The notes: a model not told the origin generated them from the letters alone. Counted from the stretch's first letter, positions 47,371 to 57,744 are shown. The stretch: 64,000 nt of DNA from Ornithinibacillus halophilus (GCF_900129485.1 NZ_FQVW01000015.1:1-64000); one strand, 5' to 3'. Made by a program: numbers and translations.

Positions 47371-48314
47371 GACTTATTCTCCTTTAACAATAGATATATG
47401 AAGTACACTCCACCAACAAAGTTGATGATGACACTAATTGTTGTTTCAAAGGCAAACAATCTCTCAACGATAAACTGTCCACCGAGTAAAGCAATTATAC
47501 TGATGAATACAGATCCTAAAATAATATACAGATGCCGATAAGTTTTCATCATCTCATAAGCGACATTCACAACCAATAAACCTAAAAATGTAATTGGGCC
47601 AATTAACGCAGTTGCTACTGAAATTAGGATAGCAACAATAACAAGTAGGCGTTTCACAATGGCATCATATGGTACTCCTAAGTTAACTGCATTATCTTTC
47701 CCTAATGCCATAACATCTAAATATTTATAAAACCGCATAAAGTAAATTACACATGCTCCAATTAAAATTAACGAAATGTAAACTAAATCTGTATTCACAT
47801 TGTTAATACTTGCAAACATTCGATCTTGCGCAACCATGAATTCATTTGGATCAATAAGGACTTGCATAAAATCTGTAAAGCTGCCAAAGAATGTTCCTAA
47901 TATCATTCCAATTAGTAAGAGGAAGTAGATATTGTTTTTTTCCCCTTTAAAGAGAAAGTGATACAGAACCAGTGAAAATAGTACCATTATTGAAATGGAT
48001 ACTAAGTAGTTAAGGTTGCTACTCATCATCACTAGTGAATTTGCGCCAAAGATAAAGATGATAACTGTTTGTATTAGCATATAAAGAGAATCTAACCCTA
48101 ATACACTTGGTGTTAATATACGGTTATTGGTTATCGTCATAAAGATGGTTGTAGAAAATGCAATTGCTCCACCTGTCATGACAATCGCTAATACTTTTAT
48201 GGCTCTTCTGGGTAGAATATAACCAATGTTTCCACGTAAGTCATAAAATATATACAAGGCTGCAAGCAGTACAGAAATACCCGCCAGGATGATAGTCTTC
48301 TTCTTAAAGTCCAT
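47364..48314 (-). CDS. yclO: Siderophore ABC permease, YclO-like
   Basis: This FecCD-family permease has about nine helices and the block TNNRILTPSVLGLDSLYMLIQ typical of YclO, plus the ATPase-contact region ALGKDNAVNLGVPYDAIVKR and GPITFLGLLVVNVA. It overlaps yclN by 11 bases and yclP by seven bases. Confidence 0.9.
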   Translation of the reverse strand: MDFKKKTIILAGISVLLAALYIFYDLRGNIGYILPRRAIKVLAIVMTGGAIAFSTTIFMTITNNRILTPSVLGLDSLYMLIQTVIIFIFGANSLVMMSSNLNYLVSISIMVLFSLVLYHFLFKGEKNNIYFLLLIGMILGTFFGSFTDFMQVLIDPNEFMVAQDRMFASINNVNTDLVYISLILIGACVIYFMRFYKYLDVMALGKDNAVNLGVPYDAIVKRLLVIVAILISVATALIGPITFLGLLVVNVAYEMMKTYRHLYIILGSVFISIIALLGGQFIVERLFAFETTISVIINFVGGVYFIYLLLKENKSW

Positions 48315-49257
48315 ATTTCTTTCTCCTTAACAACAGGTAGATGAATATCGCACTACCTATAACACCAACTGTTAAACTAATCGGAATTTCATATGGATAG
48401 ATGATTACCCTACCGATGATGTCACAGAATAAAACAAATAATGCTCCTAACAATGCTGTATGAATTAAGGATTTCTTCAAGTGATCTCCCCGATAAATTG
48501 TTACGATGTTAGGAATAATTAATCCTAAAAATGGTATGACACCTACCGTTAAAACAACAGATGCTGTAACTAATGCAACAATGATAAGACCAAGATTAAC
48601 AACTTGACGATAATTTAACCCCAGATTCTTTGAAAAATCTTCTCCCATTCCTGCAATAGTAAATTTATTAGCATAGAAAAATGCAACCATTAGTATAGGT
48701 ATACTGATATACATGAGTTCATAATTACCACTCATAATCATTGAAAAATCGCCTTGCATCCATGATGACATATTTTGTATTAAGTCATTACGATAGGCAA
48801 AGAAAGTGGATAATGACCCAATAATATTCCCAAACATTAAACCAACTAAAGGAATGAAAATGGCATCTTTAAACTTAATTTTTTCCAAAATTTTCATAAA
48901 GACAAATGTACCAATTAAAGCAAAGATAAAGGAAACTAGCATTTTTTGCATTGGGCTAGCAGCCGTAAATATCATTAAAGAAACTAATACCCCTAATCTT
49001 GCAGAATCGAGAGTACCTGCAGTAGTTGGGGAAACAAATTTATTTCTACTTAACTGCTGCATAATTAGCCCACAGATACTCATACTCATACCAGCGATTA
49101 GAATTGTAACTAATCGTGGAATACGGCTTACTAATAAGATCTGAGCTTGGTCTTCCGTTAAGCTAAACAAATCCATTGGTGTCAGATCAGAGACGCCAAT
49201 AAATATCGATGTAAATGATAAAACAATAAGTGCAATAACCAAGTATCGTATTTTCAT
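48304..49257 (-). CDS. yclN: Siderophore ABC permease, YclN-like
   Basis: The first permease of the operon, FecCD family: SRIPRLVTILIAGMSMSICG, MQQLSRNKFVSPTTAGTLDSA, and GVIPFLGLIIPNIV. About nine helices. A Fur box and promoter lie directly upstream, so the operon should be induced when iron is scarce. Gene order and motifs agree with yclNOPQ of B. subtilis. Confidence 0.9.
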   Translation of the reverse strand: MKIRYLVIALIVLSFTSIFIGVSDLTPMDLFSLTEDQAQILLVSRIPRLVTILIAGMSMSICGLIMQQLSRNKFVSPTTAGTLDSARLGVLVSLMIFTAASPMQKMLVSFIFALIGTFVFMKILEKIKFKDAIFIPLVGLMFGNIIGSLSTFFAYRNDLIQNMSSWMQGDFSMIMSGNYELMYISIPILMVAFFYANKFTIAGMGEDFSKNLGLNYRQVVNLGLIIVALVTASVVLTVGVIPFLGLIIPNIVTIYRGDHLKKSLIHTALLGALFVLFCDIIGRVIIYPYEIPISLTVGVIGSAIFIYLLLRRKKYGL

Positions 49258-49305
49258 AGAATATCCTTCTTAACTATTATTAATAATAATTATTACGTAC
49301 AAATG

Positions 49306-49335
49306 AATCTAAATAAGAATGAGATTCATTATCAA
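49306..49335 (-). promoter_or_regulatory. yclN promoter
   Basis: On the minus strand TTGATA, 18 bases and TAGATT. The Fur box covers the spacer and -35. Confidence 0.5.
49315..49333. promoter_or_regulatory. Fur box upstream of yclNOPQ
   Basis: AAGAATGAGATTCATTATC matches 15 of 19 positions of the Fur consensus (GATAATGATAATCATTATC). It overlaps the promoter, as for repression by Fe-Fur. Confidence 0.8.
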
Positions 49336-49465
49336 TTAGATTATCTATGTTGAGTATAGCATATATGTGACATTCGTCAATAAAAAGCACCCAACAATTT
49401 TCTACAAATTAGTGAATTTATCAACCTTTATACCGTTTTCATATATATTCTCATTTCCTATGCCA

Positions 49466-49511
49466 AGAAAAAGACTTATCGAGAAATATATTCTCAATAA
49501 GTCTTTTTCTT
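49466..49511. terminator. Terminator of the DsbA-like gene
   Basis: AAGAAAAAGACTTAT and ATAAGTCTTTTTCTT form a long stem with an inner GAGAA/TTCTC; it overlaps the stop codon and has T on both strands. Confidence 0.8.
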
Positions 49512-50232
49512 ACTCTTCCTCAATATTACATCCTTCATCGGTACAATAGGTTGTTTTTGAGTTATTAGGATTTAGAGATTTTAATACTGGCTTTTCATTT
49601 TCTTCTTCCCATACCTTATCTAATACTTCTTTAAAGGTTTCAACTGGTTGGGCCCCGGATACAGCATATTTCTCATTGAATACAAAGAAAGGAACGCCCT
49701 GGACACCAATTTGTTTCGCCTGATTTTCATCAAAACGAACTTTGTTTCCATATTCATCGGTTTTAAGCATTTCCTCTACTTCCTCTGCATCTAAGCCAAC
49801 TTCTTCTGCAAGTTCAATTAATGTTTGATGATCACTTAGCAGTTTTGACTCGGTAAAGTATGCATAAAGCAGCCGTTCAGTCATTTCTTTGCCTTTCCCT
49901 TTTCCATCAGCGTATTGTGCTAGTCGATGTGCATCAAACGTATTCGTATGCTTCATCGTGTCAAAATGATACGTTAAACCAACTTCTTTTGCTTGTAATC
50001 CTACATTCTCATTCATTGCCTTTGCTTTTTCAACACTCATTCCGTATTTTCCTGCAAGTAATTCATGAATGCTCTTACCAGGATTAACTTCTGCATTCGG
50101 ATCAAGCTCATAGCTTCTATATTCAACAGTCACGTTATCTTTATTCTCAAAGTTGTTTAAAGCAGCTTCCAATCTTCGTTTACCTATATAACAAAAGGGG
50201 CATACGAAATCAGACCATACCTCGATTTTCAT
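49510..50232 (-). CDS. DsbA family oxidoreductase (FrnE-like)
   Basis: A thioredoxin-fold protein of the FrnE/YwbO type: active site CPFC at residues 11-14 and cis-Pro in GVPFFVF. No signal peptide, so it is cytosolic. A C-terminal tail carries a further pair, Cys230 and Cys235 (YCTDEGCN), which could exchange with the active site; such a second pair is known from Deinococcus FrnE. Probably a thiol-disulfide isomerase in oxidative stress. Confidence 0.88.
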   Translation of the reverse strand: MKIEVWSDFVCPFCYIGKRRLEAALNNFENKDNVTVEYRSYELDPNAEVNPGKSIHELLAGKYGMSVEKAKAMNENVGLQAKEVGLTYHFDTMKHTNTFDAHRLAQYADGKGKGKEMTERLLYAYFTESKLLSDHQTLIELAEEVGLDAEEVEEMLKTDEYGNKVRFDENQAKQIGVQGVPFFVFNEKYAVSGAQPVETFKEVLDKVWEEENEKPVLKSLNPNNSKTTYCTDEGCNIEEE

Positions 50233-50317
50233 AAGTCACACCTCACTTTTAATCATATTTTAGCATAGTGACTTTCTTATTTAATAGCATTCTGCTTAAG
50301 GTTAAAGACAAACAAGG

Positions 50318-51376
50318 TTAATCTTTATCCTCCATTAATGACCTTCCCATTATTTCAACTCGATTTGTGTTTTTTAATTCATCAAGATTTTTTGCTCCGA
50401 TACCAAACATCGTAATTTTCAATTCAAATTCTATTTGTTCCATTACTTTCATTACCTCTTCTGAAGATGTTGTTGCTGCTTTTAGTAAAGAACGTGCAAA
50501 ACCAATAATATCGGCACCTATTGTGATTGCTTTTGCTGCATCTACTCCTGTTTTCATCCCACCACTAGCAACTAATGGTACGTTGTTTAACTCGCTTCGG
50601 ACAGAGACTATACAGTCTTTTGTTGGGATTCCCCAATTATTAAATGCTTCAGCAGCTGCTTTTCTCAAAGGATCCTTAGACCTTAATTTCTCTACTTGGC
50701 TCCATGAGGTACCACCTGCACCTGCCACATCAATGTAAGATACACCAGCATCGTATAATTGTCTCGCAACATGCCCATCAATACCAAAACCTACTTCTTT
50801 AACACCCACAGGTACAGTAACTTTTTTACAAACTTCTTCAATTTTTGGTAATAAATCCTCGAAATTCAAATCCCCTTCATCTTGAATGACTTCCTGTAAA
50901 CTATTTAGATGAAGATATAAGGAATCTGCTTCTGTTAAATCAACTAATTTTTGCGCTTCTTCGGCACCGTAACCATAATTTAATTGCACCGCACCAAGAT
51001 TTGCTATTAATGGCACAGTAGGAGCTTGTTTTCTAATCAAAAAGGAATCCTGATGTTTATCTCCTTCAAGTAACGCCCTTGTTGAGCCAAGTGCAATTGC
51101 CCAGCCCCGTTCTTCTGCAGCTATAGCTAAATTTTTATTGATTTCTTCTGCCATTTGAGATCCACCAGTCATAGAACTAACTAAAAATGGTGCTTTTAGG
51201 CTTTTGTTCAAGAAACTAGTTTCTAAGTTGATATCCTGAAAGTTTATTTCAGGTAATGCATTATGTATAAATGAAATCCCCTCAAGACCTGTTGACTTAT
51301 TTACCCCTTCAACATGATCTGTTAAACAAAGCCGAATATGTTCTGTTTTCCTTTTATTAATTCCTTGTTCTGCCAT
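50318..51376 (-). CDS. fni: Type 2 isopentenyl-diphosphate delta-isomerase
   Basis: The FMN-dependent isomerase interconverts IPP and DMAPP for isoprenoids. KRKTEHIRLCL, FLVSSMTGGS, GSTRALLEG, the GVKEVGFGI block and VASGGMKTGVDAAKAI are all conserved. The start may be either of two adjacent ATGs after AAGGGTGG. It is a single gene. Confidence 0.95.
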   Translation of the reverse strand: MAEQGINKRKTEHIRLCLTDHVEGVNKSTGLEGISFIHNALPEINFQDINLETSFLNKSLKAPFLVSSMTGGSQMAEEINKNLAIAAEERGWAIALGSTRALLEGDKHQDSFLIRKQAPTVPLIANLGAVQLNYGYGAEEAQKLVDLTEADSLYLHLNSLQEVIQDEGDLNFEDLLPKIEEVCKKVTVPVGVKEVGFGIDGHVARQLYDAGVSYIDVAGAGGTSWSQVEKLRSKDPLRKAAAEAFNNWGIPTKDCIVSVRSELNNVPLVASGGMKTGVDAAKAITIGADIIGFARSLLKAATTSSEEVMKVMEQIEFELKITMFGIGAKNLDELKNTNRVEIMGRSLMEDKD

Positions 51377-51682
51377 CATTACCACCCTTACTGTACTATT
51401 TTTAAATTCCGTTCCTATTATCTACACTTTATGATAACAATATTTAATTTGAAATCGAAACCGTATCACTCAATCATATTTTTATATGCTTTCATGTTTA
51501 GTTTACTGTTTTCAGCAGTTTATTGAAAGTGAATTGTACTTCACGTGCAACATCTACATTTCATTAGTGGTACATTGTTGTTTTATCCTGCTTTTAATAC
51601 TCTCCATAAGATTATTCCAAACTTTTCAGTTAATTATTATGGTAAACTTGTACTAATATATTTTATCAATGGAGGTTAAAAA
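51377..51682. other. Intergenic region between fni and the HD hydrolase
   Basis: These 306 bases separate divergent genes. I saw no gene and no clear promoter. A small inverted repeat, GTGAA-TTGTAC-TTCAC, lies at 51529-51544. Confidence 0.5.
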
Positions 51683-52234
51683 ATGTCGCAGTTAACGGAG
51701 AAAGCGAAAGAATTTTCTGAAAAGGCTCACCAAGGACAGTCTCGAAAAAATTCTGATGTCCCTTATATTACCCACCCAATTCGCGTAGCAAAACGTTTAG
51801 AAGAAGCTGGATTCTCAGAAGAATTAATTTGTGCTGGTTATTTGCATGATGTGGTAGAAGATACCCCTTATGATATTGAAGATATTAAAAAGTTATTCGG
51901 AGAACGTGTTGCGACCCTAGTATTAGCACATACAGAAGATAAAACAAAAACATGGAAAGAACGAAAGCAACACACCATTGATACCATTAAAAATGGCGAA
52001 AAAGAAGTGAAGTATTTAATTGTGGCTGACAAATTAGATAATCTACTTAGCTTAGAAAAGGATTTAAAAGAACAAGGCGTTCATGTTTGGAATAATTTCA
52101 ATGCAGGTATTGAGCAGCAAGCTTGGTATAATCGTTCCATCGCAGAAAATATGTTTGTAGGCCTGAATGATGATGAGGTTCCAAGTTATTTTCATGAATT
52201 TGAGAAAGCAGTCCACAGGGTTTTCACTAGCTAA
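51683..52234 (+). CDS. HD-domain hydrolase, MESH1-like alarmone hydrolase
   Basis: The 183-residue protein is the hydrolase domain of RelA/SpoT type alone. Metal ligands are His31 (YITHP), His55-Asp56 (YLHDVVEDT) and Asp116 (VADKLDN); Glu59-Asp60 are the catalytic pair of active ppGpp hydrolases. There is no synthetase or TGS domain. It may break (p)ppGpp or NADPH, as known for MESH1. GGAGG precedes the ATG. A deaminase gene follows after 17 bases. Confidence 0.82.
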   Translation: MSQLTEKAKEFSEKAHQGQSRKNSDVPYITHPIRVAKRLEEAGFSEELICAGYLHDVVEDTPYDIEDIKKLFGERVATLVLAHTEDKTKTWKERKQHTIDTIKNGEKEVKYLIVADKLDNLLSLEKDLKEQGVHVWNNFNAGIEQQAWYNRSIAENMFVGLNDDEVPSYFHEFEKAVHRVFTS

Positions 52235-52251
52235 TAAGGAGGTTTTTTTCT

Positions 52252-52734
52252 ATGATATTAAATTTCAATCAAATTAATCATGAGGAATTTATGAAAGAAG
52301 CTCTTATTGAGGCTGACTTAGCTGGAAAACGTGGTGACCGTCCAATAGGTTGTGTCATTGTACATAATGGAGAAATTGTCGCTAAAGGTGCAAACAGTAT
52401 TGAAACGTCAAATAATAATGTTGCACATGCCGAGATTAATGCCATCCACAGCAACCCAGGATACATAAGAGAACACGCTAGAGAAAGCATTCTATACACT
52501 ACCGTTGAACCATGTGTTATGTGTCTTCCCACTATTGTCATGGCTAATATAAGAAATATTGTTTTTGCAATTGAAGATAAATATATGGCTATGGATCATT
52601 TTATACAATCTAACCCATATCTCAAAAAACGAGTTCATAACTATTTGGGGAATGTCCTTAAAGATGAATCTATTGAAATTCTTCAGAAATATTCCAAGGA
52701 AACAGCTTCACTAATTCTACACGGTAAAATTTAA
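52252..52734 (+). CDS. Cytidine/deoxycytidylate-deaminase-family nucleoside deaminase
   Basis: The zinc site is complete: His59 and catalytic Glu61 in VAHAEINAI, and Cys88 and Cys91 in VEPCVMC. The length of 160 and overall shape are like guanine deaminase and TadA. The substrate is unknown. GGAGG precedes the ATG. It follows the HD hydrolase by 17 bases, so the two are likely one operon. Confidence 0.85.
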   Translation: MILNFNQINHEEFMKEALIEADLAGKRGDRPIGCVIVHNGEIVAKGANSIETSNNNVAHAEINAIHSNPGYIREHARESILYTTVEPCVMCLPTIVMANIRNIVFAIEDKYMAMDHFIQSNPYLKKRVHNYLGNVLKDESIEILQKYSKETASLILHGKI

Positions 52735-52807
52735 TTTAACATTTATCCTTTTTTTCGTTAATGAATATGTTAAAATACTTTTTATGTGTTTTTAGGCTAA
52801 AAACTCA

Positions 52808-52878
52808 CTTGTTAGAAAAAATAACAAGAAGATTATTATACTGCCTACCACTTTCCATTAATCCGTATAGTGGAAAGT
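52808..52878 (+). other. Two hairpins in the symporter leader
   Basis: CTTGTTA/TAACAAG (52808-52828) and ACTTTCCA/TGGAAAGT (52850-52878) are perfect stems before the symporter gene. Neither has a T run. They may form a leader structure. Confidence 0.45.
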
Positions 52879-52900
52879 TCGACTTAATTAAGGAGGATTT

Positions 52901-54253
52901 ATGGGACATCGTAGAGAACAGTGGACATCAAAATTAGGTTTTATTTTAGCTACAGCTGGTTCAGCAATTGGACTTGGAGCCATTTGGAAATTCCCTTATA
53001 TAGCAGGTACTTCTGGTGGGGGAGCTTTCTTCTTCATTTTTATTTTATTTACACTTTTTGTTGGCCTTCCTATTTTACTGGCCGAATTTATTATTGGACG
53101 AGGCTCTCAAAAAGATGCCATTTCCGCCTATACTCATTTTGCCCCTGGTAAACAGTGGCATTTAGTTGGGGTGTTAGGTGTAATTACTAGCTATATTGTA
53201 TTGTCTTTTTATAGCGTTGTTGGGGGCTGGGTATTACTTTATATTATTAAAACCATAACAGGACAATTATCAAATGTTCCGGATAATGATTTTGGTGTAA
53301 TTTTTGAAGGTTCTATAGCCAATCCATTAATTGCAGTTATTTCCCAATTTATTTTTATATTAGTTACGATAATAGTTGTAGCTAGAGGTGTCGAAAAGGG
53401 AATTGAGCGGGCAAGTCAAATTATGATGCCAACATTATTTATTGCTTTTATTATTTTAATTATTCGTTCACTAACACTTGACAATGTAAGTGAAGGACTA
53501 GAATTTTTCTTATATCCTGATTTCTCTAGTATGACATCTGATACGATATTGTTTGCTTTAGGGCAATCATTCTTTTCAATTAGTGTAGGGTCATCTGTGA
53601 TGGTAACCTACAGTTCCTATTTGCCAAAAGGAGAGAATTTACCAAAATCAGCACTAATGATTGTTAGTATGAATATCTTTATCTCGCTATTAGCTGGTCT
53701 TGCTATTTTCCCAGCTGTTTTCTCCTTCGGCTTTGAGCCTGCAGAAGGACCTGGATTATTATTTGTTGTTCTTCCTGCAGTATTTGATATGATGCCATTC
53801 GGCTCTGTTTTCCTAGTTATATTCTTAGTATTGTTTTTGTTTGCAACACTTACTTCTGCCTTCTCTATGTTAGAAATTATTGTTGCAGCAATTACAAAAG
53901 GGGACCGTTCGAAACGTAAAAAAATTACTTGGCTAAATGGTTTATTTATTTTTATGATAGGTATTCCTTCAGCACTCTCCTATGGGGTACTGAGCGACTT
54001 TACCTTATTTGGAAAAACCGTTTTTGACCTTGCTGATTTCTTAGTATCAAATATATTAATGCCTTTAGGAGCCTTAGGAATTGCGATATTTGCATCAATT
54101 GCTATACCTAAGAATAAACTACTTGAAGAGATTAGCTCTGGTTCAAGTAAATCTAAAAAACTCTTTGCAATTTGGTTCTTAGCCATAAAATATATCGCAC
54201 CAATTGCCATTATTATTGTATTTTTAGATGCACTAGGTATTATTAAATTTTAA
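52901..54253 (+). CDS. Sodium:neurotransmitter-symporter family transporter
   Basis: This membrane protein of about 11-12 helices has the SNF N-terminal signature [17 protein letters not shown] and [23 protein letters not shown] proteins in bacteria (LeuT, YocR, YhdH) bring in amino acids with sodium. The substrate is unknown. A GGAGG site precedes the ATG; a strong terminator follows. Confidence 0.92.
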   Translation: MGHRREQWTSKLGFILATAGSAIGLGAIWKFPYIAGTSGGGAFFFIFILFTLFVGLPILLAEFIIGRGSQKDAISAYTHFAPGKQWHLVGVLGVITSYIVLSFYSVVGGWVLLYIIKTITGQLSNVPDNDFGVIFEGSIANPLIAVISQFIFILVTIIVVARGVEKGIERASQIMMPTLFIAFIILIIRSLTLDNVSEGLEFFLYPDFSSMTSDTILFALGQSFFSISVGSSVMVTYSSYLPKGENLPKSALMIVSMNIFISLLAGLAIFPAVFSFGFEPAEGPGLLFVVLPAVFDMMPFGSVFLVIFLVLFLFATLTSAFSMLEIIVAAITKGDRSKRKKITWLNGLFIFMIGIPSALSYGVLSDFTLFGKTVFDLADFLVSNILMPLGALGIAIFASIAIPKNKLLEEISSGSSKSKKLFAIWFLAIKYIAPIAIIIVFLDALGIIKF

Positions 54254-54277
54254 GGATTAGTTGTTTTAATCTATTAT

Positions 54278-54312
54278 AAAGGCTTAGAGAATTGTCTCTC
54301 TAAGCCTTCTTT
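54278..54312. terminator. Bidirectional terminator
   Basis: AAGGCTTAGAGA / TCTCTAAGCCTT between the symporter and the converging reductase gene; then T. Confidence 0.85.
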
Positions 54313-54326
54313 TTATCATTCATATG

Positions 54327-55151
54327 TTACCTAACGTTCATATCATTTGGATCTGGGCCTTTTCGTTGATTGCGGTTCAAGTTAGCCATTTTATCCATTT
54401 CATCAGTTGTTAACTCGAAGTCAAAAACATTAAAGTTTTCCTCAATCCTAGACGGAGTTACTGATTTAGGAATAACAATATTATCATACTGCATATGCCA
54501 ACGAATGATAACTTGTGCTGGAGTTTTTCCATGGTTCTCTGCAATTTGTTTTACGATACCATTCTCTAATACTTCTCCACCCTGCATTAGTGGGCTCCAC
54601 GCTTCCAAATAAATGTCATGTTGCTTACAAAATGCTTTTAATTCAACCTGTTGTAGATAAGGATGACATTCTACCTGATTGACTGCCGGAACGACCTCAC
54701 ATTCATCTATTAGACGTTGTAAATGTTCAATGTGGAAATTACATACTCCAATCGCCTTTACTCGTCCATCCTTATATAGTTTTTCTAGTGCTTTATACGT
54801 TTCAACATACTCATCGTATTGTGGAGTTGGCCAGTGAATTAAATAAAGGTCAACATAGTCAAGACCTAACCTCTCTAAACTGGCATCAAATGCTTTCAGT
54901 GTATTTTCATAACCATGGTCTGTATTCCAAACTTTTGTAGTGATAAAAAGTTCTTCCCGTGGAATATTGGATGAAGCCAGAGCACGTCCTACCCCTTCTT
55001 CATTTTTATAAACCATTGCTGTATCAATTGAACGAAAACCTACCTCTAATGCTTTTTCAACAGCTGGTGTAGCTTCTTCATCTGGTACTTGCCAAACACC
55101 AAAACCTAATTGTGGCATTTTAAGTCCATTATTTAATGTTATATAATTCAT
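54327..55151 (-). CDS. Aldo/keto reductase (AKR5 type)
   Basis: The NADPH reductase has the tetrad Asp43 (SIDTAMVY), Tyr48, Lys73 (TTKVWN) and His106 (LIHWP), with the cofactor block VIPKSVTPSRIEEN. It is like YvgN/YtbE of B. subtilis, which reduce methylglyoxal and other aldehydes. The ATG is after AAAGGAG; the frame runs six codons more upstream. Confidence 0.93.
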   Translation of the reverse strand: MNYITLNNGLKMPQLGFGVWQVPDEEATPAVEKALEVGFRSIDTAMVYKNEEGVGRALASSNIPREELFITTKVWNTDHGYENTLKAFDASLERLGLDYVDLYLIHWPTPQYDEYVETYKALEKLYKDGRVKAIGVCNFHIEHLQRLIDECEVVPAVNQVECHPYLQQVELKAFCKQHDIYLEAWSPLMQGGEVLENGIVKQIAENHGKTPAQVIIRWHMQYDNIVIPKSVTPSRIEENFNVFDFELTTDEMDKMANLNRNQRKGPDPNDMNVR

Positions 55152-55324
55152 TTGCTGAACTCCTTTCATTCTATAGCTGGATTATTCTAACAAAGTAATA
55201 GCATTCTTTCCAATTATTTGCCCTTTACTAGACTTACCAAAATAGACAACAACTATTACTTTTAGTGTATATTTTTAAATATCTGATAAAATAGAATAAT
55301 ATTCTAATAGTAGGAGGAAAACCT

Positions 55325-56767
55325 ATGAAAAATTCATTTATGATAAATGAGACAACAATCAATGACATACAACAGGCGATGGAAAATGGAAATTTAACTG
55401 CTAAGAAACTAACCGCATTATACTTAGAACAGATAGCAAAATACAATCAACAAGGGCCCAAGATTAATGCAGTATTAGAAATTAATCCAGATGCATTATT
55501 TATTGCAGAATCATTAGACTTAGAACGACAACAAAAAGGACCACGAGGACCTCTTCACGGTATTCCCCTTCTATTAAAAGATAATATTGACACAGGGGAT
55601 AAAACTCATACTACTGCCGGTTCACTTGCACTTAAAGATCATTATGCTAAAGAGGATGCTTTTTTAACGAAAAAACTTCGAGATGCTGGGGCTATTATTC
55701 TAGGAAAATCTAACCTTACTGAATTTGCGAATTTCATGGCAGTTGGGATGCCAAATGGATATAGCTCACACGGTGGACAAGTCCTAAACCCATATGGTCC
55801 AGGTAAATTCGATGTTGGGGGTTCTAGTTCAGGACCTGGTGCAGCAATTGCAGCCAATTTTGCTTTAGGGGCGATTGGAACAGAAACTAGTGGCTCTATC
55901 TTAAGTCCTGCCAGTAGTAACTCATTAGTCGGTATTAAGCCTACCGTTGGGTTAATTAGTAGAACAGGAGTGATACCTATAGCTAGTAGCCAAGATACTG
56001 CAGGTCCATTGGCACGTACTGTTACAGATGCAGCCCTCATCCTTGATGCAATGACAGGCGTAGATGAAAGTGATCCAGCAACAAAAACGAATCCTAATAG
56101 CATCACAGATTACACTAACTATCTAAATAAAGATGGTTTAAAAGGAAAACGACTTGGGATATCGCGCGATTACATCGGAAATCTACCAGACGAAGAATTG
56201 GAGTTAGTAAACAAAGCATTAATAGTTATGGAGGAATTAGGTGCTACTATTGTAGATCCTATTGCACTACCAACTGATCTCCCAGTACCAACAGTTCTAT
56301 TCCATGAGTTCAAGAATGGCTTGAATGCCTACCTTTCCACTGTTGATCATCGTCTAAAATTAAATACTTTATTAGACATTATTAATTTCAATCAATCTCA
56401 TGCAAAAGATGCACTAAAATATGGTCAAAAACTATTAATCGATTCAGAAAAGAAAAGCGGAACATTAACGGAAGCAGAATATATTAATGATCGCCTAAAA
56501 GATCTTAGACTATCACAAGATGAAGGAATAGATATGGCACTTAATAAGGATAATCTAGATGCATTGATTTTTGCTAATAATCATGGTGCTAGTATTGCAG
56601 CCAAGGCCGGTTACCCTTCAATTACGGTTCCAGCAGGATATACTAGTGATGGAAAACCTGTAGGAATTACGTTTACAGGAAGTGCCTTTACAGAAGGCCA
56701 ACTTATAGAGCTTGCTTATAGCTATGAGCAAACAACAAAACATCGTAAAGCTCCTGTGTTAGATTGA
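55325..56767 (+). CDS. Amidase signature family hydrolase
   Basis: The Ser-Ser-Lys triad of amidases is seen: Lys85 (PLLLKDNID), cis-Ser167 (VGGSSSGPG) and nucleophile Ser191 (GTETSGSI). The full length is 480. It is related to GatA but no gatB or gatC is near, so it is a free amidase; the substrate is unknown. TAGGAGG precedes the ATG and a terminator follows. Confidence 0.9.
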   Translation: MKNSFMINETTINDIQQAMENGNLTAKKLTALYLEQIAKYNQQGPKINAVLEINPDALFIAESLDLERQQKGPRGPLHGIPLLLKDNIDTGDKTHTTAGSLALKDHYAKEDAFLTKKLRDAGAIILGKSNLTEFANFMAVGMPNGYSSHGGQVLNPYGPGKFDVGGSSSGPGAAIAANFALGAIGTETSGSILSPASSNSLVGIKPTVGLISRTGVIPIASSQDTAGPLARTVTDAALILDAMTGVDESDPATKTNPNSITDYTNYLNKDGLKGKRLGISRDYIGNLPDEELELVNKALIVMEELGATIVDPIALPTDLPVPTVLFHEFKNGLNAYLSTVDHRLKLNTLLDIINFNQSHAKDALKYGQKLLIDSEKKSGTLTEAEYINDRLKDLRLSQDEGIDMALNKDNLDALIFANNHGASIAAKAGYPSITVPAGYTSDGKPVGITFTGSAFTEGQLIELAYSYEQTTKHRKAPVLD

Positions 56768-56777
56768 TTGATAAGTA

Positions 56778-56809
56778 GAAGCTGTCATTTAGTTGACAGC
56801 TTCTTTTTT
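56778..56809. terminator. Amidase gene terminator
   Basis: GAAGCTGTCA / TGACAGCTTC with a 6-base loop and six T. It lies against the converging NmrA-like gene. Confidence 0.88.
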
Positions 56810-57744
56810 CATTTCTTATTCGACATACTATTAATGGTTTCTATTAGTCCTTGATGATAGGAAGTCCTAGGTAATTCTCCTATCATAATTTGATATTTAG
56901 TCCCATCTAATACGATTGGATTTTCGTTTAGATACTGCATTTCAACTAACTCCCGCATTTGTTTGTCAAATATCCCTAATAATCCTAGCATACGTTTATT
57001 TACTGATCTAACAGATTTATTAAATCCAGTGTAATCTCGTATCATATTAATTAATTCTCCTCCACTGATTACACCAAAACCAGGGATATTCCAATTATCG
57101 CCATATGATTTATTATTAAATGCCAACTCCACAATAGCATTAGCCCCATCTGGAGTATAAATGTATTCCCTTGCTACAGATAGATCCCCCACAAAATATG
57201 CAGTTTTATTAGCCAGAACGTTATTGAGCATATGGTTTATATAAGAATTTTCTACATGTGGACCGTAAAAGTCAGGGAAGTGCGCTCTGACATAAGGAAC
57301 ACCCGACTCTTTTACCATCTTCTCTAATTCCAAACGAATTTTTCCTTTTTTTGTCACCGGAATTTTATCGGCATCCTCTGCTATTCTTTCTTCTCTCCTT
57401 TTTCCATAAGCATAAATATTGTCTACTATTGCTAGTTTTACAGATCGTTTTTTTGAAACTTTTACTATATTACTAGTAATTAAAGGTAACATTTCAGTCC
57501 ATTCCTGATAGGGAATATTGATGGCATTAAATATTATATCAACACCTTTAATTGCTACTTCCAAATCTATTATTACCGATGCGTCCCCAACATGAATTTG
57601 AACCAGTTCTTCGTGTCTAAATAAGTTTTCAAGTTTTTGTTTGTTCCTTGCAAATGCAATGACACTTACTTGACGATTCAATAACTCCTTTACGATCGCA
57701 TATCCCATGCCACCACTAGCACCTAAAACTAATACTTTTCCCCT
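56809..57744 (-). pseudogene. NmrA/epimerase-like NAD(P)-binding protein with altered start
   Basis: The protein looks like an atypical SDR, with a YxxxK-like YAYGKRR region and APDFYGPHV. The glycine-rich motif (VLVLGASGGMGYAIVKELL) lies partly upstream of the first ATG (57708). The frame is open back to 57756, but only AGG stands (57742-57744) where an ATG, seven or so bases after GAGGGGG, would be expected. A one-base change (ATG to AGG) would explain this. If translated from 57708 the product lacks half the cofactor loop. It may be a pseudogene by start loss, or it may start at a weak codon. Confidence 0.55.
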
